Source: Xenopus tropicalis (taxonomy: Eukaryota; Chordata; Amphibia; Anura; Pipidae). Taken from it: 64,000 nucleotides of DNA. The position numbers and the translations under genes are program-made. Within the stretch, counting starts at the first letter, position 1; the number at the start of each line of letters is the position of its first letter. Positions 56,612 through 64,000 of this stretch are shown piece after piece. Location of the stretch: NCBI RefSeq assembly GCF_000004195.4, contig NC_030680.2, positions 149,958,045 through 150,022,044 on the forward strand. Reading direction: 5' to 3'. The notes below the pieces were generated by a model that was not told where the DNA came from, made no database searches, and saw only the letters and a list, made by a program, of their open reading frames with translations.

Positions 56612-57200
56612 ACCTACAGTAGCTGTTAATATGCCTGTTGGGGGGGGGGGGGGGCTACTGGGAGTTTCAGTTCAATAACTGCAGGAGGGCTGAATTTTGT
56701 ACATGTTTGTGACATATATAATTACCCCCATTTCCAGGTGGGGGGGGGGGCACCATACTTATGGTCACCAACATCAGCCTGATACAGAGACTACAACAGT
56801 GAAAATACCAAGAATACCCTTTCTGCCCTTTCTGAGTGTCGTTCATACAGAGCTCGTTCTTCCTTCCCCATTAGCAGCCCTTTTATTGCTCATTCTTCTC
56901 TGCTCCATTAGGAGCCTTGCGTCCCCCCCACACCTATAATTTAGGGAGGGGGTTCATAACATTTAATGTGCCAGACCTTAATTACGGACGCCGGCGCTGC
57001 CATTAAACAGCATGGATATGTTTTTGGGCGGAATATTCCTTGTTTAATCAGCAGCTAAAGACATATTGTATTCTGCCTCGCAGGGAACGGTACTATTAAC
57101 TGTCGGCAGTGAGGGGGGGGGGGGCAGTTAGTGTTTGTTGAGGCCTTTTCAGCAGGAGTATTTATCCCTGGCACATTGACTCTCCTACGGGAAGAGAGTG
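56612..57200. other. intronic sequence, no gene seen
   Basis: It contains long G-runs at 56640-56653 and 57114-57123. No coding signal. Confidence 0.4.
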
Positions 57201-58780
57201 GGACCAAGGGTATTCCAGATTTCCGTAATTTGGATCTCCATACCTTAAGTCTACTAAAAAATCAATAAAACATGAAATAAACCCAATAGGGCTGTTCTGC
57301 CTCCAATAAGGGGTAATTATATCTTAGTTGGGATCAAGTACAGGTACTGTTTTATTATTACAGAGAAAAGGGAAACATTTAACCATTAAATAAACCCAAT
57401 AGGGTTGTTCTGCCCCAATAAGGGGTAATTATATCTTAGTTGGGATCAAGTACAGGTACTGTTTTATTATTACAGAGAAAAGGGAAACATTTAACCATTA
57501 AATAAACCCAATAGGGCTGTTCTGCCCCCAATAAGGGGTAATTATATCTTAGTTGGGATCAAGTACAGGTACTGTTTTATTATTACAGAGAAAAGGGAAT
57601 CATTTAACCATGAAATAAACCCAATAGGGCTGTTCTGCCCCAATAAGGGGTAATTATATCTTAGTTGGGATCAAGTACAGGTACTGTTTTATTATTACAG
57701 AGAAAAGGGAATCATTTAACCATGAAATAAACCCAATAGGGCTGTTCTGCCCCAATAAGGGGTAATTATATCTTAGTTGGGATCAAGTACAGGTACTGTT
57801 TTATTATTACAGAGAAAAGGGAATCATTTAACCATGAAATAAACCCAATAGGGCTGTTCTGCCCCAATAAGGGGTAATTATATCTTAGTTGGGATCAAGT
57901 ACAGGTACTGTTTTATTATTACAGAGAAAAGGGAATCATTTAACCATTAAATAAACCCAATAGGTCTGTTCTGCCCCAATAAGGGGTAATTATATCTTAG
58001 TTGGGATCAAGTACAGGTACTGTTTTATTATTACAGAGAAAAAGGGAATCATTTAACCATTAAATAAACCCAATAGGGCTGTTCTGCCCCCAATAAGGGG
58101 TAATTATATCTTAGTTGGGATCAAGTACAGGTACTGTTTTATTATTACAGAGAAAAGGGAATCATTTAACCATTAAATAAACCCAATAGGGCTGTTCTGC
58201 CCCAATAAGGGGTAATTATATCTTAGTTGGGATCAAGTACAGGTACTGTTTTATTATTACAGAGAAAAGGGAATCATTTAACCATTAAATAAACCCAATA
58301 GGGCTGTTCTGCCCCAATAAGGGGTAATTATATCTTAGTTGGGATCAAGTACAGGTACTGTTTTATTATTACAGAGAAAAGGGAATCATTTAACCATGAA
58401 ATAAACCCAATAGGGCTGTTCTGCCCCCAATAAGGGGTAATTATATCTTAGTTGGGATCAAGTACAGGTACTGTTTTATTATTACAGAGAAAAGGGAATC
58501 ATTTAACCATTAAATAAACCCAATAGGGCTGTTCTGCCCCAATATGGGGTAATTATATCTTAGTTGGGATCAAGTACAGGTACTGTTTTATTATTACAGA
58601 GAAAAGGGAATCATTTAACCATTAAATAAACCCAATAGGGCTGTTCTGCCCCAATAAGGGGTAATTATATCTTAGTTGGGATCAAGTACAGGTACTGTTT
58701 TATTATTACAGAGAAAAGGGAATCATTTAACCATTAAATAAACCCAATAGGGCTGTTCTGCCCCAATAAGGGGTATTTAT
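57201..58780 (+). mobile_element. MITE family A, most expanded copy (about 13 units of 112 bp), ends truncated
   Basis: The start ggaccaagggtattccagat and catgaaataaacccaatagg match the family body, followed by about 13 units of the 112-113-bp repeat. The outer terminal repeats are missing at both ends; the right side stops in a unit at ggggtatttatatcccc. Confidence 0.85.
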
Positions 58781-59043
58781 ATCCCCCAAATATTCTCTTT
58801 CTCCCCACCCTCTGTCCCACTAGGAATCCCAGCCTGAGTGCTCTGATTATTTGCTACGGGTGAGTAACTGAAAACCTGGCAGGAAGTCCGTGTAGGTCAG
58901 AAACCTTACACCCTGCTGTTCCTTTATAGGTTTAATAGCGGTTAGAATATTCCGTGTCCAGGTATGTGTTCCGTGGGCCTTAGAATTCCACAGGCATCTC
59001 AAGAATTTACTCAGGCACAGGCACTAGGGGGGGCTAGAAATTC
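58781..59043. other. short non-repetitive intronic stretch
   Basis: No feature recognised. Confidence 0.35.
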
Positions 59044-59380
59044 TTAAAGGGGAACTGTCACCCACACATAAAAAGCTGTATAATAAAATTCCTTTGGAAA
59101 ATAAACAAGAAACCCAATTTCTTTTTTTAATGAAATCATCCATACCTGTTATAAATGTATTGAAAAATCTGAGCTGTCAATCATATATTGCCTGCCCCGC
59201 CTCTATGCCTTCGGCATAGAGGCGGGGCAGGCAATATATGATTGACAGCTCATATTTTTCAATTACAATTACTTTCATTTTCCATTCAGCACTTCCTAGA
59301 TGGCAAATGCATAAGATTTTGGGGTGAAACAAAGTTTCCCTTCATAACAATGTACACGAAATGGCGCCGGCCGGCCAGTC
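59044..59380 (+). mobile_element. TTAA-ended MITE (T2-like) with hairpin; right end degraded
   Basis: The left end TTAAAGGGGAACTGTCACCC is intact. 59159-59209 and 59213-59263 are inverted repeats of 51 bp with one mismatch and a 3-nt spacer. Confidence 0.8.
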
Positions 59381-59726
59381 GGGGTGAAAACCTTATATTT
59401 TCTGTTCTAGAAATTTCTGGAACTATGGCTGAGTGACTAGTTAGTTATATATTTAACCTACGGGCAAGGGAGGAGGGGCCTAACTCCGGGAGGGGCTTCA
59501 ACTGAAAATGTGTGTCTTTGCTACAGTCGTTGGGCAGACTAGCAGCACCTCAATGATGTTTCCCACATAGGCACGACACAGGTTATCTGGTTAAAAAAGA
59601 ACCACAGCGCCACCCTGAGAAGCGCAGGCCGAGAAAGGTATTGCACTCATTTTAAAGATTCTTCTCCTTGATTAACTTCCCCTTTAAAAATGACACCGAT
59701 GTGATGATAAAGCGGCAGCCCCTTAC

Positions 59727-59810
59727 CACGTCATCGCGGTCCTCCCACTCCACCTCCGACAGATCCACGCTGCTGTAATTGGGTTTTCTTCGCTTTTTTC
59801 CCTCTTCATA
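59727..59810 (-). CDS. cacna2d3: cacna2d3 exon (1st of 10 visible): alpha2delta-3 calcium channel subunit
   Basis: Alpha2delta proteins are extracellular, membrane-anchored auxiliary subunits that promote surface delivery and gating of voltage-gated calcium channels. This 84-nt exon reads 28 codons, from [14 protein letters not shown] to EWEDRDDV, the conserved stretch at the end of the Cache-like region that follows the VWA domain. The acceptor reads tttatttcag and the donor gtaagg on the minus strand; both borders are phase 0. NYS is a possible N-glycosylation site. Together the ten exons total 823 nt and encode about 274 continuous residues. They match my memory of alpha2delta-3 better than alpha2delta-1, -2 or -4, especially GTPFS-LGVVLSRGHGKYFF and SYCNTDLHPEHRHL. 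The VWA-coding exons must lie beyond 64000. The nested lrtm1 gene supports the paralogue choice. Confidence 0.95.
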
Positions 59811-59942
59811 CTGAAATAAAACACATTGATATGAATTAGAAAGGGCCCAACATAAGAAGTAGAAAATATCCTGAAAAAGGAATTATAGAAATAAATAGAT
59901 ATATCCGTAGGGGCGGTAACACATCTCTTAACATTAATAGCA

Positions 59943-60381
59943 TTAAAGGGGAAGTTCACCTTTACATTAACCTTTAATATGTTGTAGACATTGATATTGC
60001 AATTGGTCTACATTTTCTATGGTTTTTCAGTTATTTAGCTTTAGCTTCCATTTAGTATTTTAGCAGCTATCTGGTTGCTAGGGTCTTTTTTACCCTAGCA
60101 ACCAGGCAGTGGTTTAAACGAGCAATGGGAATATGAATAGGGGAGGGGCTGAATAGAAAGATAAGGAATAAAAAGAAACAATAACAATAAAACTGGAGCC
60201 TCACAGAGCAATAGGGTTTGGCTGCCGGGGTCAGTGACCCCCATTTGAAAGCTGCAAAGAGGCAGAAGAAGGCAAATAATTAAAAAAACTATAAATAACG
60301 AAGACCAATTGCAAAGTTGCTAGGAATAGGCCATTCTATAACATACTAAAGGTTAACTTAAAGATGAACCCACCCCTTTAA
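59943..60381 (-). mobile_element. MITE family B, complete inverted copy
   Basis: The termini TTAAAGGGGAAGTTCACCTT and agatgaacccacccctttaa are inverted repeats bounded by TTAA. The core gggtcagtgacccccatttg is in reverse orientation. It lies about 130 bp upstream (in the transcript sense) of the 59727-59810 exon acceptor. Confidence 0.85.
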
Positions 60382-60424
60382 TGAACACAATTACATATAT
60401 TTCATACACAATCATAAACCATTA

Positions 60425-60650
60425 ATATTACTTTTTATAACTTTTTTTCTATTCAGCCCCTCCCCTATTCCTATATACGTCTTTCATTCGAACCACATCC
60501 TGGTTACTAAGGTCATTTGGACCCTAGCAACCAGACAGCTGCTGAAACTCCAGACTGGAGAGCTGCTAAACAAAAAGCGAAATAATTAAAAAAACTACCA
60601 ATAATAAAAAATGAAGACCAATTGCAAATCGTCTCAGAATATCACAAGGT
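60425..60650 (+). mobile_element. MITE family B, partial
   Basis: It has tattcagcccctcccctatt, ctggttactaaggtcatttg and agaccaattgcaaatcgtct. Confidence 0.6.
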
Positions 60651-62584
60651 TGGCATCTGAGAGAAACTCTATGGCAAATTCCGACGGCAAAATTCTAAAT
60701 TTGATCGTAAATCCCAACCGGATAGTGACGGGTTTTAGCTGCTGAATTTTTTTCATTCAAATTTCCAACATTTTGTTTTTTTGGTTTTTAAATCGTGAAA
60801 ATTCAAATGAAAATAAATGAATACATTTGAAATGATTACAGATAGCATTTTTCTCAATCCTGGAGCAAAAACAGCTTTGAATTGTAATAATCAGGTCCAT
60901 TTGGGGGGGCGGTGGATTAAAAACTCCAAATCCAAAGCCCCGAGGAAGGTTTAGGAGCCTGGGACGCCCCTTGATGCACAGATGCGGCACGAGAAAGTCC
61001 AAAAGATTCATTGTTGGATCTCTCCCCAAGACAAAAGCAGACACGGAGGAAAACAGGAAATTCCTGGGATTTAATAGCCGATAATTAGGTTTATACGTGA
61101 ATAGCCGGAATTCTAGGTTTTATTGGGGCCAGCAGAAGCACCTGGGCGGCTTATTGGAAGTCTGTAGCCCAAAATAGCCCGAGGAGCCCATCTCTCATAT
61201 CCAAGTATTTGGCTAATTACTCGCTGCGGTGGGACCCGCCGTATCAAGCAGAAGGTTCTCAACATCAAAAGAACGTTCTATATCTCCGTAATGCTTTTAT
61301 TGTGGCTGCTGGATCATTTATACGGCCTATAAATACAGGGATAATTGATCTGCCTTTGAAATGTTAAACAAATCTACCTTCCTACTGCCATTTTGCAACT
61401 GCTCCTCGTTATTGGTTGCAGGTTCCCAAATGCCGGCCCGGCCCCTGTCACCCAAATGGTCGGAAAACCAGCCAAAGGATTTCTTCATCCTTCTCTCTCT
61501 CCATCTCCAGGGTCAGACTGGGGGTGCAGGTGTCCCCGCAGGCCTTGTCCCCTAACCTCCCCCCCCCTGCAGGGTCCCCCCTAACCCTTGCTTAGTCCCG
61601 TACTTAAGGGCAAATGCCCATACCTGATGCACTCTTGTGCCTGTATGTTACCCAACCACTTAGATTGTAAGGGGGCCCCCCGGGATTTTTCCCGGTGTCC
61701 CAGTGGCCCATTCCGACCCTGTCCATTGCCACCACCTATGTTTATAGAATTATAAATGTGTCCAAATATTTTGTTACTCTCTAAATACAAATGAAATTTG
61801 GCATTTAATCATTTGGAGTGAATATTTACTGTTGGCTTCACACGCTCCCCAGGGAAAGTGGGTCGGTCGTTCTTATAGGGGGGGGTCTCTTGGGTGACGT
61901 CTGATCCGGGAGCTCACGCGTACTGACAATATAGATAATATAATTTGGAGGAAATTTGACTTCCAGTTTCAGTAAAAAATCTGCCACTTTGCACGACTTC
62001 GGAAAGCTTAAGCGACAAGTAGGCCTTTCCCCCGGCAAGGTCGGACTGTGGGGTGCAGAGCCCACCGGGGCTTCTGCCTCCAGCACCCCCCCCGCAGAGG
62101 CCCCCAAAACCCTCTGACCCCCAAGCACTCCTAAAAGAACTTACTTGCTGCGTATTGAGGGAGATGGCGGATCGCAGGAGCGCCCTGGGGGGAATCGGAT
62201 CTGGGCCACCAGGGCCCACTGAGATTTTTCACGGTACCCCGGCGGCCCAGTCTGATGCTGTCCCCCGGTGACTCCTATTGGTGCCAGTGGAAAGGCATTT
62301 TGGAGCAGTTATTCACCCACAGTAGCAGAGATCTATCTTCGGTGGGTCATGTATAGGTTGGGTTGCATGAAATGCGTTGAGTCAGTCATTTAACATCTCA
62401 GATAATGTCAGGGCCTGCTCGGCTTTTGTCGGTTGGAGTAAGGACCAAGGAGGGCAGTACAGAGAGTCCAAAGGGTGGTATCTAAAGGGTTACCGAAAAT
62501 CTCAGGTTGATATTCAGGCACAGGGCAGTTCAGGCGGCAGTCAGCGGAATCAGGATCAGGCATAACTTTGAATTTCCTTTTGCT
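60651..62584. other. upstream intron, no exon recognised; GC-rich dispersed repeats
   Basis: GC-rich dispersed repeats occupy 61510-61735 and 62035-62265. I looked for the preceding cacna2d3 exon (an NGYILTHPELR-like stretch) on the minus strand and did not find it. Confidence 0.45.
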
Positions 62585-63890
62585 GTACAATCATGGGGAG
62601 ATTCGACTGCCGCACAGAAGCTGCCTCTCTACTTATTTTTTTCTCTTTTTCCAAAGAAAATTCAGAGAGATACGTGAACTAAAGAATAGATCCCTTAGGA
62701 TACCGGAAGTAAAATGCGTTGGGGTATCACTGAGTAGAACTTTTATATATGGGGTATTCTAATGGGAACGTTTAATGAAAGGAGATTATCAGTGCAATAT
62801 CCAAAGCACAAAATAATTTTGTGCTGCGTGAAATGTGTTGGACATCGGTGCAGCAGCCATTTTGAATTTGTTTCACTGCCCTTAATAATTGTCTTTATTT
62901 TTCTCCTTTTCCAAAGAAAATTCAGAATTAACAATAGATCCCTTAGAATACCGGAAGTGAAACGTGTTGGGGTATCACTGAGTAGAACTTTTATATATGG
63001 GGAATTCTAATGGAACTTTTTTTTTTTAATGAAAGGAGAGGATCAGTGCAATATCCAAAATAATTTCCTGTACATACAGGAAGTGCTGCATGAAATGCGT
63101 CGGACATCGGTGAGGCAGCCATGTTGAATTGGTTTTCACTGTCCTTAATTTCTGTCTTTATTTTTCTCCTTTTGCAAAGAAAATTCAGAATTAGGAGTAG
63201 ATCCCTTAGGATACCGGAAGTGAAACGCGTTGGGGTATCACTGAGTAGAACTTTTATATATGGAGAATTCCAATAGAACTTTTTTTAAATGAAAGGAGAG
63301 GATCAGTGCAATATCCAAAATAATTTCCTGTACAACCAGGAAGTGCTGCATGAAATGCGTCGGACATCGGTGAGGCAGCCATGTTGAATTGGTTTTCACT
63401 GTCCTTAATTTTTGTCTTTATTTTTCTCCTTTGGCAAAGAAAATTCAGAATCAGGAGTAGATCCCTTAGGATACCGGAAGTGAAACGCGTTGGGGTATCA
63501 CTGAGTAGAACTTTTATATATGGAGAATTCCAATAGAACTTTTTTTAAATGAAAGGAGAGGATCAGTGCAATATCCAAAATAATTTCCTGTACATACAGG
63601 AAGTGCTGCATGAAATGCATCGGACATTGATGAGGCAGCCATTTTGAATTGGTTTTCGCTGTCTTTAATATTTGTCTTTGTTTTTCTCCTTTTCCAAAGA
63701 AAATTCAGAATAGATCCCTTAGGATACCGGAAGTGAAACGCGCTGGGGTTTCACTGAGTAGAACTTTTATATATGGGGAATTCTAATGGAACTTCAGTGC
63801 AATATCCAAACTACAAAATAATTTCCTGTAGATACAGGAAGTGCTGCATGAAATGCGTCGGACATCGGTGAGGCAGCCATTTTCTATATT
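62585..63890. repeat. ~250-262-bp tandem repeat, about 5 copies
   Basis: The block atcccttaggataccggaag, then tgaaacgcgttggggtatca, recurs near 62691, 62938, 63199, 63457 and 63713. The units differ by short deletions and by the length of T-runs. Each carries CCGGAAGT and a palindromic cctgtacatacagg or a variant of it. Confidence 0.9.
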
Positions 63891-64000
63891 AAAATGAACT
63901 TCACATCCTTATCCATTCACTTAATTGTTCAGAAAACACAGTGCCTGTAAACATTTCCAGCCTGCGGCCATGTATGCAGCTCACGGAACGCAAGGTTTAC

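Noticed and set aside
7016..59810. Assignment to LRTM2 and CACNA2D4
   Set aside because: That pair has a similar nested layout in mammals. However KPRPVSLRHAIATVVITGV fits LRTM1, and the exon peptides (LHPEHRHL, NKSENSDKGVEV, SRINLFVGAEQ) fit alpha2delta-3.
60757..61044. Minus-strand 95-codon frame as a possible upstream cacna2d3 exon
   Set aside because: It does not contain the expected NGYILTHPEL-type sequence and lacks splice borders in phase with the YEEGKK exon.

Overview
This is vertebrate nuclear DNA: GT-AG introns, no bacterial-style gene packing, and many interspersed and tandem repeats. The short inverted-repeat transposons with TTAA ends, the foldback elements and the SPIN-like hAT copies point to a pipid frog, most likely Xenopus (X. 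tropicalis is my best guess). I recognise two protein-coding genes. On the minus strand, ten consecutive exons (59727 down to 15206) encode about 274 residues from the middle to C-terminal half of the voltage-gated calcium channel auxiliary subunit alpha2delta-3 (cacna2d3). Every junction keeps phase and has GT-AG borders. On the plus strand, 7016-7467 is the terminal coding exon of lrtm1, a leucine-rich-repeat transmembrane protein. It lies in the cacna2d3 intron (or 3' region) downstream of the last visible cacna2d3 exon. LRTM1 inside CACNA2D3 in opposite orientation is also the human arrangement, so each identification supports the other. The 5' exons of both genes and the 3' end of cacna2d3 lie outside the window.

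Layout from left to right: 1-7015 holds 104-bp, 27-bp and 30-bp arrays plus transposons and no recognised exon. 7016-9110 is the lrtm1 last exon and probable 3' UTR with a 45-bp array. 9111-15205 is mostly non-repetitive with scattered transposons. 15206-35480 has two cacna2d3 exons separated by a 20-kb intron carrying a G-rich 25-bp array, a SPIN-like triplication, a 100-bp array, foldback elements and a 36-bp array. 37481-48244 has four exons separated by further arrays, including about 72 copies of a 45-bp unit. 48659-52478 is a block of 33-bp units, each carrying a CCAAT box. 53698-54457 has three closely spaced exons. 55148-58780 carries a telomere-like 32-bp array and an expanded transposon. 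59727-59810 is the most upstream exon visible. 59943-64000 has transposons and a ~258-bp array.

By my hand tally about 40% of the window is tandem repeat. Several arrays lie inside miniature inverted-repeat transposons (MITEs), and for one family an unexpanded copy is also present, so the expansion can be read directly. I found no operon, phage, CRISPR, toxin or novel enzymatic system. The long uninterrupted reading frames come from stop-free arrays whose period is a multiple of three. The points I think most worth checking are the repeat-on-MITE expansions, the CCAAT array, the G-rich array next to a splice acceptor, the SPIN-like copies, the telomere-like array, and a 93-nt intron of cacna2d3 that is in frame and free of stops.
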